A DNA stretch of 64,000 nt from Cellulosimicrobium terreum (GTDB lineage Bacteria > Actinomycetota > Actinomycetes > Actinomycetales > Cellulomonadaceae), in NCBI GenBank assembly GCA_014803435.1, contig JACYFD010000002.1, positions 347,016 to 411,015 on the forward strand, read 5' to 3'. The notes below the pieces were generated by a model. It had not been told where the DNA came from and ran no database searches. It saw nothing but the letters and a program-made list of their open reading frames with translations. The position numbers and the translations under genes were made by a program. Position 1 is the stretch's first letter. Every line of letters begins with the position of its first letter. Of the stretch, positions 28,365 through 37,260 are shown one piece after another.

Positions 28365-28801
28365 CCAGGTTCCTGCTCGTCACCGACTTCCAGTCCGGCC
28401 CCGACACGACCCCGATGGACGAGTGGAAGCCGGAGGAGATCACGGCTCACCTCGACTACTACCGGGTGCTGACTGCGGAGCTGACCCGCAGCGGCGAGCT
28501 CGTCGGCGGCGAGATCCTCACCGGGCCGGACCTCGCCAAGGTGGTGCGGTCCGACGGCGCCGCGACCGTCGTGACCGACGGCCCGTTCCAGGAGTTCAAG
28601 GAGTGGGTGGCGGGCTACCAGATCGTCGACGTGGAGTCCGAGGAGCGCGCGCTCGAGATCGCGGCGCTCGTCTCGGCCGTCCCCGGGCGCGACGGCGTCC
28701 CCACCCAGCAGCCCATCCAGGTGCGGCAGATCATGGTCGACTCGCCGATCGACGACGTCGAGATGCTCGGCTACCTGGAGAACGCCCGGGGCGAGCGCTG
28801 A
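28361..28801 (+). CDS. YCII-related (DGPF-domain) protein
   Basis: The 146-residue product has the YCII/DGPF pattern: MTRFLLVTDFQ at the start, a His/Asp in ITAHLDYYRVL, and VVTDGPFQEFKEWVAGYQIV with the signature TDGPF. Such proteins are often encoded beside ECF-type sigma factors of the group with a long C-terminal domain, exactly as here. Their biochemical role is not settled. The ATG overlaps the upstream stop (ATGA), and its own TGA overlaps the probable CTG start of the sigma gene. Confidence 0.88.
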   Translation: MTRFLLVTDFQSGPDTTPMDEWKPEEITAHLDYYRVLTAELTRSGELVGGEILTGPDLAKVVRSDGAATVVTDGPFQEFKEWVAGYQIVDVESEERALEIAALVSAVPGRDGVPTQQPIQVRQIMVDSPIDDVEMLGYLENARGER

Positions 28802-30036
28802 ACGTCCCCGACGCCGTCGAGGACCTGCTGCGTGACCTCGCGCCGCAGGTCCTCGGCGTGCTGACCCGCCGGACCGGTGACTTCGCCGCCGCGGAGGACG
28901 CCGTCCAGGAGGCGCTCCTCGCGGCCGCGCAGCACTGGCCGGCCGACGGCGTCCCGGACCACCCGCAGGCCTGGCTCGTCCGGACGGCGGACCGCCGGCT
29001 CGTCGACCGGTGGCGCAGCGACGCGGCGCGGCGCGAGCGTGAGACGGTCGCCGTGACGAGCGAGCCGGCGGGGGTGCAGGTGAGCGACGCCGACGACACG
29101 CTCCTCGTGCTGTTCCTGTGCTGCCACCCCGTGCTCACTCCCGCGTCGGCGATCACGCTCACGCTGCGCGCCGTCGGCGGGCTGACGACGGCAGAGATCG
29201 CGGCGGCGTTCCTCGTCCCCGAGGCCACCATGGCGCAACGGATCTCGCGGGCGAAAGCCAGGATCGCGGCGTCGGGCACGGGTTTCGACCTGCCGACGCC
29301 CGACGAGCGCGACGCCCGGCTCCGCAGCGTGCTGCGCGTGCTGTACCTGATGTTCAACGAGGGGTATGCGGCGACGTCGGGCGACGTGCCGCAGCGGGCG
29401 GAGCTGACGGGCGAGGCGATCCGCCTGGGCCGGATGCTGCACCTCGAGGTGCCCGACGACCCGGAGGTCGCCGGCCTGCTCGCCCTGCTCCTCCTGCTCG
29501 ACGCGCGCAGTCCGGCCCGCACGGCAGCCGACGGCGCGCCCGTCCCGCTCGCCGAGCAGGACCGGACGCGCTGGGACCGCGGGCTCGTCGCCGAGGGCAC
29601 GCGGCTGCTCGACGCCTCGATCGGCACCGGGGCGGTCGGGGAGTACCAGCTCCAGGCCGCGATCGCGGCGGTCCACGACCGCGCCCCGAGCGCCGCGGAC
29701 ACCGACTGGCCCCAGATCCTCGCGCTCTACGGGCTGCTCGAGACCATGACGGGCAACCCCGTCGTCACGGTCAACCGCGCGCTCGCCACGGCCATGGTCG
29801 ACGGACCGCAGGCCGGGCTCGCGGTGCTGGACGCGGCCGCGGACCGGCTGCCCGACACCCACCGTGTCGACGCCGTCCGCGCCCACCTGCTGGAGATGGC
29901 CGGGGACGTGCCGGGCGCCGTCGGGCACTACCGCGCTGCGGCCCGGCGCGCGACGAACCTGGCCGAGCAGCGCGAGCTCGTGGCGCGCGCCGCACGCCTC
30001 ACCTCCAGGGTCAGTCGCGCGGCTCGCGCGCGGTGA
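28798..30036 (+). CDS. ECF-type RNA polymerase sigma factor with long C-terminal domain (probable CTG start)
   Basis: The 412-residue protein has sigma region 2 (LLRDLAPQVLGVLTRRTGDFAAAEDAVQEAL), region 4 (LTLRAVGGLTTAEIAAAFLVPEATMAQRISRAKARI) and a helical C-terminal domain (LRVLYLMFNEGYAAT; LAEQRELVARAARL) typical of the group encoded next to YCII proteins. No ATG, GTG or TTG lies where homologues begin (about VEDLLRDLAP). The only plausible codon is CTG 28798, overlapping the YCII stop (CTGA). A GTG at 28858 would cut off half of region 2. Target genes are unknown. Convergent with map, overlapping by 26 bases. Confidence 0.85.
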   Translation: MNVPDAVEDLLRDLAPQVLGVLTRRTGDFAAAEDAVQEALLAAAQHWPADGVPDHPQAWLVRTADRRLVDRWRSDAARRERETVAVTSEPAGVQVSDADDTLLVLFLCCHPVLTPASAITLTLRAVGGLTTAEIAAAFLVPEATMAQRISRAKARIAASGTGFDLPTPDERDARLRSVLRVLYLMFNEGYAATSGDVPQRAELTGEAIRLGRMLHLEVPDDPEVAGLLALLLLLDARSPARTAADGAPVPLAEQDRTRWDRGLVAEGTRLLDASIGTGAVGEYQLQAAIAAVHDRAPSAADTDWPQILALYGLLETMTGNPVVTVNRALATAMVDGPQAGLAVLDAAADRLPDTHRVDAVRAHLLEMAGDVPGAVGHYRAAARRATNLAEQRELVARAARLTSRVSRAARAR

Positions 30037-30802
30037 GGACGACCGGGCCGTCGGGGGTGATCGCGATCGTGTGCTCGGAGTGCGCGCCGCGGGAGCCGTC
30101 GACGGACTTCAGGGTCCAGCCGTCGGGGTCGGTGAAGATCTCGTCGGTGGTCTCGAGGAACCACGGCTCGATCGCGATGACGAGACCCGGCTTGAGCGGG
30201 AACCCGCGCTTGCGGCGGCCGTCGTTCGGGATGTGCGGCTCGCCGTGCATGGTCCGCCCGACCCCGTGCCCGCCGAAGTCGGTGTTGATCACGTACCCGG
30301 CGGCGTGCCCGACGTCGGCGATCGCCGCCGAGATGTCACCGACCTTCTTGCCGACCTGGGCCGCGGCGATACCCGCCTCGAGCGCCCGTTCCGACGTCTC
30401 GATGAGCTTGCGGTCCGCCTCGCCGAGCGCGCCCTCGCGCTGCTTGCCGACGACGAACGACACCGCCGAGTCGGCCACCCACCCGTCGACCGACGCGGCG
30501 AAGTCGATGCTCAGCAGGTCGCCGTCGCGCAGCGCGTAGTCGAACGGGAGTCCGTGCAGCACGGCGTCGTTGACCGAGGTGCAGATGACCTTGCCGAACG
30601 GCATCGCCCCGAACGAGGGGTGGTAGTCGATGTAGCACGACTCCGCGCCGCGCTCACGGATCATGCGGTGCGCGACCTCGTCGAGCTCGAGCAGGTTCGT
30701 GCCGACCTTGGCGGCCGCGCGCACCGTCGTCAGGACGTCCGCGACGAAGCGCCCTGCCGGTCGCATCTGGTCGATCTCGCGGGGGGTCCTCAGCTCGATC
30801 AT
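30011..30802 (-). CDS. map: Type I methionine aminopeptidase
   Basis: Removes N-terminal Met from new proteins. The 263-residue product has the pita-bread fold motifs: CTSVNDAVLHGLP, DGDLLSIDFAASVDGWVADSA with the two metal-binding Asp residues, GHGVGRTMHGEPHI with the metal His, AIEPW with the Glu and GAHSEHTIAI with the last Glu. ATG 30802 (MIELRTPREIDQM) has GGAAGG before it. No SH3-binding N-terminal extension, so it is the short form. Confidence 0.96.
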   Translation of the reverse strand: MIELRTPREIDQMRPAGRFVADVLTTVRAAAKVGTNLLELDEVAHRMIRERGAESCYIDYHPSFGAMPFGKVICTSVNDAVLHGLPFDYALRDGDLLSIDFAASVDGWVADSAVSFVVGKQREGALGEADRKLIETSERALEAGIAAAQVGKKVGDISAAIADVGHAAGYVINTDFGGHGVGRTMHGEPHIPNDGRRKRGFPLKPGLVIAIEPWFLETTDEIFTDPDGWTLKSVDGSRGAHSEHTIAITPDGPVVLTAREPRD

Positions 30803-30953
30803 CGGTGTCCTTCCAGGGGGGCGGGGGGTGGTCGCTGGACCACGATATCCGCCGTCGCCCCGCAGCCGCGCCGGGAGAGCGATCTCCGACCATGCCGTCC
30901 GAGGCGCGACGGCGTCTCGCGGACGGCGGGGGATCGGGGCAGAATCACCCAGC

Positions 30954-31976
30954 GTGGCTGGCATCGACGACGTGGCGATGGCTGCCGGGGTGTCGACGGC
31001 AACCGTCTCGCGTGCCCTGCGCGGCCTGCCGAACGTGTCCGAGGCCACCCGGCTGCGCGTCCTCGCGGAGGCTGCGAGGCTCGGCTACGTCCCGACGCCG
31101 TCGGCCGCGTCGCTGGCCACCGGCCGGACGCGGACCATCGGGCTGCTCACGCCGTGGGTGAACCGGTGGTTCTTCGCCAATGTCATCGAGGGCGCCGAGC
31201 GCGCCCTGCGCGACCTGGGGTACGACGTCCTGCTCTACACGTTCGACGTGCGCAGCGCCGGGGACCGGCGCCGGGTCGACCCGAGCGTCCTGCGCCACCG
31301 CGTGGACGGCACGCTCGTCGTCGGGCTCCCGCTGGACGACTCGGAGGTGCGTTCCCTCGTGGACCTCGGCCGCCCGCTCGCGTTCGTCGGTTCCGGGCCC
31401 GCGGACCAGGTGACCGTGCGGCTCGACGACGTCGCGACCGGCCGGACCGCCACGCGCCACCTGCTGGACCTGGGGCACCGCGTCGTCGGGCACGTCGCCG
31501 GGGTACCGGACCTGGTCTCGTCCTGGTCGCCGCCGGTGGGCCGGTCCGAGGGGTACGCGCAGGCGCTCGCCGAGGCGGGCCTCGACTACGACCCGGCGCT
31601 CGAGGTGAACGGCGACTTCGACGTCGAGGGTGGCCGGAGGTCGACGGCCGCGCTCCTGGACGCCCGCCCCGACGTGACCGCAGTGTTCGCGTCGTCCGAC
31701 GAGATGGCGATGGGGGCGATCCTCGCGGCGCGCGACCGCGGCCTGCGGGTCCCGGAGGACCTGTCGGTCGTGGGCGTGGACGGTCACGACCTGGGCGAGC
31801 TGGTCGGGCTGACGACGATCGCGCAGGACGCCTACCAGCAGGGGGCGGACGCTGCGCTCCTGCTGATGGAGATGATCGGCGGCGCGCCGGTGCCGGCCAG
31901 CCTGACGTACCCGACCGAGCTCGTGCGTCGTGCGTCGACCGCACCGCCCGGGCGCGGGCGGACCCCCCCGGCGTAG
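30954..31976 (+). CDS. LacI-family transcriptional regulator
   Basis: The 340-residue protein has the LacI DNA-binding head (GIDDVAMAAGVSTATVSRALRGLPNVSEATRLRV, about 3-36), hinge region PSAASLATGRT and a sugar-binding domain of the ribose-binding-protein type (VIEGAERALRDLGYDVLLYTFD; VFASSDEMAMGAILAARDRG; SVVGVDGHDLGELVGLTTIAQD). GTG 30954 is set by the HTH position. It lies directly upstream of a sugar ABC transporter, whose leader has a LacI-type palindrome (32056-32071), so it most likely represses that transporter until its sugar is present. Confidence 0.92.
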   Translation: MAGIDDVAMAAGVSTATVSRALRGLPNVSEATRLRVLAEAARLGYVPTPSAASLATGRTRTIGLLTPWVNRWFFANVIEGAERALRDLGYDVLLYTFDVRSAGDRRRVDPSVLRHRVDGTLVVGLPLDDSEVRSLVDLGRPLAFVGSGPADQVTVRLDDVATGRTATRHLLDLGHRVVGHVAGVPDLVSSWSPPVGRSEGYAQALAEAGLDYDPALEVNGDFDVEGGRRSTAALLDARPDVTAVFASSDEMAMGAILAARDRGLRVPEDLSVVGVDGHDLGELVGLTTIAQDAYQQGADAALLLMEMIGGAPVPASLTYPTELVRRASTAPPGRGRTPPA

Positions 31977-32055
31977 CCGTCACCCCGGCGGGTACCCGTG
32001 GTGCCGTGACGGAATCGTTATCCGATGGGTGCCGTCCTGTGGTTGCAGAACGTCG

Positions 32056-32071
32056 ATGTAAACGCTTGCAT
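32056..32071. promoter_or_regulatory. LacI-type operator before the sugar ABC transporter
   Basis: ATGTAAACGCTTGCAT fits the LacI-family palindrome TGnAAnCGnTTnCA with the central CG. It lies 106 bases before the binding-protein start and just after the LacI gene. Confidence 0.78.
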
Positions 32072-32176
32072 GGTCATCGGGCGAGGGTGAACCCGCGCTC
32101 GCGACGTCGCGAACCGCCAGGCCGGACCGGCCGCCGTCCGCAGCGTCCGCGCACACGACGAGGTGGAGGGTTTGAG

Positions 32177-33568
32177 ATGACCAGGAGCACGATCACGAGG
32201 ACCCGGTCGAGGCGCCGGGCGCTCGCCGTCGCAGCGAGCGGCGCGAGCCTCGCACTGGTCCTCGCCGCGTGCGGCGGCGGGGACGACGGTGGCGACGGTG
32301 AGAGTGACGCCGCGGCCGCGGATGTCGACTGTGCTCCCTACGAGGAGTTCGGCGACATCGACGGGACCGAGGTGCACGTCTACACCTCGATCGTCGACCC
32401 GGAGGGCGCGACGATGCAGGCGTCGTTCGAGCCCTTCACCGAGTGCACGGGCGTCACGATCGACTACGAGGCGTCGCGCGAGTTCGAGGCCCAGCTCCTC
32501 GTGCGCATCCAGGCAGGCAACCTGCCCGACGTCGCCTTCCTGCCGCAGCCTGGTCTGCTGCGCACGATCGTCGAGGACACCGGCACGATCGTGCCCGCGC
32601 CCGACGCGACCGCGGCGAACGTCGACGAGTTCTTCGACCCCGCCCTGAAGGAGTACGGGACGGTCGACGGCACGTTCTACGCGGCGCCCATGGACGCCAA
32701 CGTGAAGTCCTACGTCTGGTACTCGCCGTCGGCGTTCGCCGACGCCGGGTACGAGGTGCCCGAGACCTGGACCGACCTCATGGACCTCACCGAGCAGATG
32801 GCGAGCGACATCGGCGGGCCGCCGTGGTGCGCGGGCGTCGAGTCCGGTGACGCGACCGGCTGGCCCGGTACCGACTGGGTCGAGGACATGATGCTCCGTA
32901 CTGCCGGTCCCGAGGTCTACGACCAGTGGGTCTCCCACGAGATCCCGTTCAACGACCCGCAGGTCGTCACGGCGTTCGACGCCGCCGGCGACGTCCTGAA
33001 GAACCCGGACTACGTGAACGCAGGCCTCGGAGGCGTCGACTCGATCGCCACCACACCGTGGACCGACGCCGGCTTCGGCCTCCTGGACGGCAGCTGCTAC
33101 CTGCACCGCGCCGCGAACTTCTACCAGACGCAGTTCCCCGAGGGCACGGACGTGTCCGAGGAGGGCGACGTCTTCGCGTTCTACCTCCCCACGGACCAGA
33201 CCGACATCAAGCCCGTGGAGATCGGCGGCACGTTCGCGGCGGCGTTCGACGACCGTCCTGAGGTCCAGGCGTTCCAGACCTACATCTCGAGCGCGGACTG
33301 GGCGAACGCCAAGGCGCTGGCCACGCCGAACGGCGGCTGGGTCAACGCGAACAAGCAGCTCGACCCCGAGAACCTCGCGACCGACTTCGACAAGCTCTCG
33401 GCCGAGATCCTCGGCGACCCGGATTCCGTGACGCGCTTCGACGCGTCCGACCTCATGCCCGGTGAGGTCGGGTCCGGGACGTTCTGGACCGCGATCGTCA
33501 ACTGGCTCACGGGCTCCAGCACGCAGGAGGTGGTCGACCAGGTCGAGGACTCCTGGCCGGCCTCATGA
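32177..33568 (+). CDS. Sugar ABC transporter substrate-binding lipoprotein (alpha-glucoside type)
   Basis: The 463-residue product has an Arg-rich n-region, a hydrophobic core and a lipobox ending LAAC (Cys about residue 32), then a Gly/Asp-rich linker. The mature part is a family 1 extracellular solute-binding protein (EVHVYTSIVDPEGATMQASFEPFTECTG; IQAGNLPDVAFLPQPGLL; VKSYVWYSPSAFADAGYEVPETWTDL). It resembles AglE-like alpha-glucoside binders by order and permease type, though the sugar is not proven. It is followed by a strong hairpin, which often keeps binding-protein mRNA more abundant than permease mRNA. Confidence 0.88.
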   Translation: MTRSTITRTRSRRRALAVAASGASLALVLAACGGGDDGGDGESDAAAADVDCAPYEEFGDIDGTEVHVYTSIVDPEGATMQASFEPFTECTGVTIDYEASREFEAQLLVRIQAGNLPDVAFLPQPGLLRTIVEDTGTIVPAPDATAANVDEFFDPALKEYGTVDGTFYAAPMDANVKSYVWYSPSAFADAGYEVPETWTDLMDLTEQMASDIGGPPWCAGVESGDATGWPGTDWVEDMMLRTAGPEVYDQWVSHEIPFNDPQVVTAFDAAGDVLKNPDYVNAGLGGVDSIATTPWTDAGFGLLDGSCYLHRAANFYQTQFPEGTDVSEEGDVFAFYLPTDQTDIKPVEIGGTFAAAFDDRPEVQAFQTYISSADWANAKALATPNGGWVNANKQLDPENLATDFDKLSAEILGDPDSVTRFDASDLMPGEVGSGTFWTAIVNWLTGSSTQEVVDQVEDSWPAS

Positions 33569-33597
33569 CACTGACGCGGTAGATCCGCAGGACACGC

Positions 33598-33629
33598 GAG
33601 CCGGGGCCGCCAGACGGCGGCCCCGGCTC
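33598..33629 (+). terminator. Intercistronic hairpin after the binding-protein gene
   Basis: A perfect 14-bp stem (33598-33611 with 33616-33629) around the loop AGAC, between the binding protein and the first permease. No T-run follows, so partial termination or 3'-end protection is likelier than a full stop. Confidence 0.7.
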
Positions 33630-33700
33630 AGCGCGTCCCGACCCGCACCGCCCGCGCACCGCCCGCGCGCCTCCGTCGTCGGGCAGAACGGAGCCTTCGC

Positions 33701-34690
33701 ATGGACTTCCTGACCGACCCCTCGACTCCCGCCGAGAAGCTGGGTCTCATGCTGGTCGCCATCCTCGCCTTCGTCCTGGTGATGGGCGCGATCCTCTTCG
33801 CCGTCGACCGGCCCAAGCGGATCCCCCGCTGGGCCGTCGCGCTCGGCTTCCTCGGCCCGGCGGTGCTGCTGGTCCTCTTCGGCCTGGTCTACCCCGGCAT
33901 CCGGACCATCTTCTCGTCGTTCTTCAACCGGAACGGCTCGGAGTTCGTCGGCTTCGACAACTACGTCACCGCGTTCACCACCGACCAGTTCCAGGTCGTG
34001 CTCCGCAACACCGCGATCTGGGTGATCACGGTCCCCCTCGTCGCGACCCTCATCGGGCTCGTCTACGCCGTTCTCGTGGACCGCACGCGGTTCGAGAAGC
34101 TCGCGAAGACGCTGGTCTTCCTGCCCATGGCGATCTCGATGGTGGGCGCGTCGATCATCTGGAAGTTCGTCTACGAGTTCCGCCCGGACCAGGCCAACAT
34201 CCAGCAGACCGGTCTGCTCAACCAGGTGCTCGTCTGGCTCGGCATCCCACCCCAGCAGTTCCTCATCGGGGAACCGTGGAACACGTTCTTCCTCATCGTC
34301 GTGATGATCTGGATCCAGACGGGCTTCGCGATGACGGTGCTGTCCGCGGCGATCAAGGCCATCCCGGACGACATCGTCGAGGCCGCTCGTCTCGACGGGC
34401 TGCACGGGGTCGGCATGTTCCGGTACATCACGGTGCCGAGCATCCGACCGGCGCTCGTCGTCGTGGTGACGACGATCGCGATGGGCACCCTCAAGGTCTT
34501 CGACATCGTCCGCACGATGACGGGCGGGCAGTTCGGCACCTCGGTCGTCGCGAACGAGTTCTACACGCAGAGCTTCCGGCAGAACAACATCGGGCTGGGA
34601 GCGGCGCTCGCCGTGATCCTGTTCGTCCTCGTCATCCCGATCGTCGCCTACAACGTCCGCCAGCTCCGCCTCTCGGAGGATGTCCGATGA
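33701..34690 (+). CDS. Sugar ABC transporter permease, MalF/AglF type
   Basis: The 329-residue product has two hydrophobic segments before the transport domain (about 15-33 and 45-68), then the binding-protein-dependent permease domain. The ATPase-contact (EAA) loop reads EAARLDGLHGVGMFRYITVPSIRPAL near residue 228. It would form the membrane channel with the next permease; the ATPase is not in the operon, as is common in actinobacteria that share MsiK. Its stop overlaps the next start (ATGA). Confidence 0.92.
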   Translation: MDFLTDPSTPAEKLGLMLVAILAFVLVMGAILFAVDRPKRIPRWAVALGFLGPAVLLVLFGLVYPGIRTIFSSFFNRNGSEFVGFDNYVTAFTTDQFQVVLRNTAIWVITVPLVATLIGLVYAVLVDRTRFEKLAKTLVFLPMAISMVGASIIWKFVYEFRPDQANIQQTGLLNQVLVWLGIPPQQFLIGEPWNTFFLIVVMIWIQTGFAMTVLSAAIKAIPDDIVEAARLDGLHGVGMFRYITVPSIRPALVVVVTTIAMGTLKVFDIVRTMTGGQFGTSVVANEFYTQSFRQNNIGLGAALAVILFVLVIPIVAYNVRQLRLSEDVR

Positions 34691-35631
34691 CCGCCCCGAT
34701 CCCCTCGACCGATCTCATCGACCCGGACGAGACGACGGGCACGGGACGCCGTCCCGTCGGCCGCATCTCGCGTGCGGAGAAGCGCGCGATCGCGGTCAAG
34801 GGCAGGCTCGCGTCTCCCTGGGGATCCGCGCTGGCCATCGTCGTCGCGCTCCTGTGGACGATCCCGTCGATCGGCCTCCTCGTCACGTCCTTCCGCCCCC
34901 CGCTCGACATCCGGCGCTCAGGCTGGTGGACGACGTTCAGCGACCCGCAGTTCACGTTGGACAACTACGACGAGGTCCTGTTCGGCGGCACCTCCGGCCT
35001 GTCGTCGTTCTTCGTCAACTCGATCGTCATCACCCTGCCCGCGGTCGTCATCCCGATCTCCGTCGCGCTCCTGGCGGCCTACGCGTTCGCGTGGATCGAC
35101 TTCAAGGGCCGCAACCTGCTGTTCGTGGCGGTCTTCGCGCTGCAGATCGTCCCCATCCAGATCACGCTCATCCCGCTGCTCACGCAGTACGTGGACTGGG
35201 GGATCAACGGCACCTTCTGGACGGTGTGGCTCTCGCACTCGATGTTCGCCCTGCCGCTGGCGATCTTCCTGCTCCACAACTTCATGAAGGACATCCCGCG
35301 ATCGCTCGTCGAGGCCGCCCGGGTGGACGGTGCTGGGCACGTGAAGATCTTCTTCCGGGTGCTGCTGCCGCTGCTCGTCCCGGCGATCGCGTCGTTCGCG
35401 ATCTTCCAGTTCCTCTGGGTGTGGAACGACCTCCTCGTCGGCCTGACCTTCGCCGACCAGGACTCGCGTCCCCTGACCGTCGCCGTGGCCGACCTCGCCG
35501 GCACGCGCGGCAACGCCTGGCACCTGCTCACGGCGGGAGCCTTCGTCTCGATGGTCGTGCCGCTCGTGGTGTTCCTGCTCCTCCAGCGCTACTTCGTCCG
35601 CGGACTCCTCGCAGGGTCCGTCAAGGGCTGA
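34687..35631 (+). CDS. Sugar ABC transporter permease, MalG/AglG type
   Basis: The 314-residue membrane protein has a polar 40-residue N-terminus, about six helices and the EAA loop VEAARVDGAGHVKIFFRVLLPLLVPA, ending GLLAGSVKG as MalG-type permeases do. ATGA overlap with the partner permease. A hairpin 19 bases after the stop probably ends the operon. Confidence 0.92.
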   Translation: MTAPIPSTDLIDPDETTGTGRRPVGRISRAEKRAIAVKGRLASPWGSALAIVVALLWTIPSIGLLVTSFRPPLDIRRSGWWTTFSDPQFTLDNYDEVLFGGTSGLSSFFVNSIVITLPAVVIPISVALLAAYAFAWIDFKGRNLLFVAVFALQIVPIQITLIPLLTQYVDWGINGTFWTVWLSHSMFALPLAIFLLHNFMKDIPRSLVEAARVDGAGHVKIFFRVLLPLLVPAIASFAIFQFLWVWNDLLVGLTFADQDSRPLTVAVADLAGTRGNAWHLLTAGAFVSMVVPLVVFLLLQRYFVRGLLAGSVKG

Positions 35632-35649
35632 GCGAGCCCGCACGGTTCC

Positions 35650-35682
35650 GCCGTCGGGCGCCCTGACCGGGTGCCCGACGGC
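35650..35682 (+). terminator. Hairpin ending the sugar transporter operon
   Basis: GCCGTCGGGC (35650-35659) pairs with 35673-35682 around a 13-base loop, 19 bases past the permease stop. No T-run. Confidence 0.6.
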
Positions 35683-35692
35683 GCGACCTGCG

Positions 35693-35698
35693 TAGGGT
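35693..35698 (+). promoter_or_regulatory. Candidate -10 box for the EamA gene, leaderless start
   Basis: TAGGGT followed by 6 bases and GTG 35705. Confidence 0.5.
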
Positions 35699-35704
35699 CG
35701 TCCG

Positions 35705-36592
35705 GTGACCGTTCGTCCCGCTGCCGCGCTCGAGAGGGTGCCCGTCCCGGCGCTGTTCGTCGTCTCCGGGCTGACGCAGTACCTCGGGGCGGCGATCGCA
35801 GTCGGTCTGTTCGCCGTCGCCGGCGCCGTCGAGGTGGGGTGGCTGCGGGTCGCGGCGTCGGCCCTCCTGCTCCTGGTGTGGCGGCGTCCGTGGCGGTCTC
35901 GGTGGACGAGGCGGGACCTGGCATGGGTCGCCGTGTTCGGTGTCGCGCTCGCGACCATGAACGTGGCGTTCTACGTCGCGATCGACCACCTCCCGCTCGG
36001 CACGGCCGTCGCCCTCGAGTTCTGCGGCCCCGTCGCCGTCGCCGCCGTGACCGGACGCGGCGGACGAGAACGCGGTGCGATCGCGGTCGCCGCCGTCGGG
36101 GTCGTGCTGCTCGCCGGTGTCACCCTGGAGTCGGACCTGCCGCCCCACGACGCCCTCGTCGGGCTGGTCGCGATCGGCGTCGCCGCCGCGTGCTGGGCCG
36201 TGTACATCGTGCTGGGACGCAGGGTCGCGGTCGCGGGATCCGGGGTGACGTCGCTGTCCGTCGGCATGACCGTGGGCGCGGTCGTGCTCGCCCCGTTCCT
36301 CGCGCCCGCCGCGATCCCCGTGCTCGCCGACTGGCGGGTCGCCGTCGCCGTCCTCGCCATCGCGGCGTTCTCGTCCGTCGTGCCCTACGCGCTCGAGCAG
36401 GTGGTCCTGCGCCGTGTCAGCGCCGCGACGTTCTCGGTCCTGCTCGCCCTGCTGCCCGCCACCGCGGCCGTGATCGGCGCCGTCGTGCTCCAGCAGGTGC
36501 CGAGCCTGCCCGAGCTCGCCGGGCTCGTGCTGGTGTCCGGCGCCATCGCGATGACCGCGGGCCGGTCGGGTTCACCGCCGGCAGCAGGCTAG
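35705..36592 (+). CDS. EamA-family (RhtA-like) exporter
   Basis: The 295-residue protein has about ten short hydrophobic helices in two EamA repeats. YLGAAIAVGLF, LPLGTAVALEFCGPVAVA and the second-repeat YALEQVVLRRVSAATFSVLLALLPATAAVIG are typical of the RhtA branch, which exports threonine and homoserine in E. coli. Substrate here is not shown by sequence. Its end overlaps the convergent proteasome-activator gene by 4 bases. Confidence 0.87.
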   Translation: MTVRPAAALERVPVPALFVVSGLTQYLGAAIAVGLFAVAGAVEVGWLRVAASALLLLVWRRPWRSRWTRRDLAWVAVFGVALATMNVAFYVAIDHLPLGTAVALEFCGPVAVAAVTGRGGRERGAIAVAAVGVVLLAGVTLESDLPPHDALVGLVAIGVAAACWAVYIVLGRRVAVAGSGVTSLSVGMTVGAVVLAPFLAPAAIPVLADWRVAVAVLAIAAFSSVVPYALEQVVLRRVSAATFSVLLALLPATAAVIGAVVLQQVPSLPELAGLVLVSGAIAMTAGRSGSPPAAG

Positions 36593-37206
36593 AGGTACTG
36601 GCCGGGGGAGGGGCGCCCGTCGGGCTCGGTCGCGCCGTGCTGCCCCGGCTGGCCGGGCATCCCACCGGGAGCACCCGGACCTGCGGGGAACGAGCCGGGC
36701 GGGAGCGCGCGGCGCATCTGGGAGAGCTGGGACTGCGCCGCCATCTGCTGGGCGACCAGCGCCGTCTGGATCCCGTGGAAGAGGCCCTCGAGCCAGCCGA
36801 CGAGCTGCGCCTGCGCCACGCGGAGCTCGGCGTCCGTCGGGACCGTGTCGTCCGTGAAGGGCAGGGTGATGCGGTGCAGCTCCTCGACGAGGTCCGGCGA
36901 GAGCCCGTCCTCGAGCTCGGCCAGGGAGCGCTCGTGGATCTCCGCCAGGCGCGACCGGGCCGCCTCGTCCAGCGGCGCGTCGCGCACCTCCTCCAGGAGC
37001 TTCTTGATCATGCCGCCGATCCGCATGACCTTCGCCGGCTCCTCGATGACCGTCGTGGGGCCACGGTCCGGACCGGTCGGGTCGTCGCTCTCGACGACGC
37101 TCACGCCGACCCCGTCCGGCGTGACGACGGTGACGCGCTCCGGCCGGGCTGCGCGCCCGGCGTCGTCGTGCTCGTCGGGTCCGGGTGCGCGCGTCTCGTC
37201 GGCCAT
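36589..37206 (-). CDS. bpa: Bacterial proteasome activator (Bpa/PafE)
   Basis: The 205-residue protein ends GQYL, the C-terminal motif by which Bpa rings dock on the 20S proteasome and open its gate without ATP. The middle (KVMRIGGMIKKLLEEVRDAPLDEAARSRLAEIHERSLAELEDGLSPDLVEELHRI; LRVAQAQLVGWLEGLFHGIQTAL) is the helical bundle that forms the twelve-member ring. N- and C-terminal parts are polar and flexible. ATG 37206 (MADETRAP) fits better than the earlier start. It implies a 20S proteasome elsewhere in the genome; none is in the window. Confidence 0.92.
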   Translation of the reverse strand: MADETRAPGPDEHDDAGRAARPERVTVVTPDGVGVSVVESDDPTGPDRGPTTVIEEPAKVMRIGGMIKKLLEEVRDAPLDEAARSRLAEIHERSLAELEDGLSPDLVEELHRITLPFTDDTVPTDAELRVAQAQLVGWLEGLFHGIQTALVAQQMAAQSQLSQMRRALPPGSFPAGPGAPGGMPGQPGQHGATEPDGRPSPGQYL

Positions 37207-37260
37207 GAGGACAGTCTTGCGCGCACCGCCCACGCGCGCACGGGTCGCGCCACGATCGCG

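Noticed and set aside
28361..30036. Single YCII-sigma fusion by frameshift
   Set aside because: The YCII protein has a natural end and the sigma frame can start at CTG 28798. Stand-alone pairs are the usual form, so a broken fusion is not needed.
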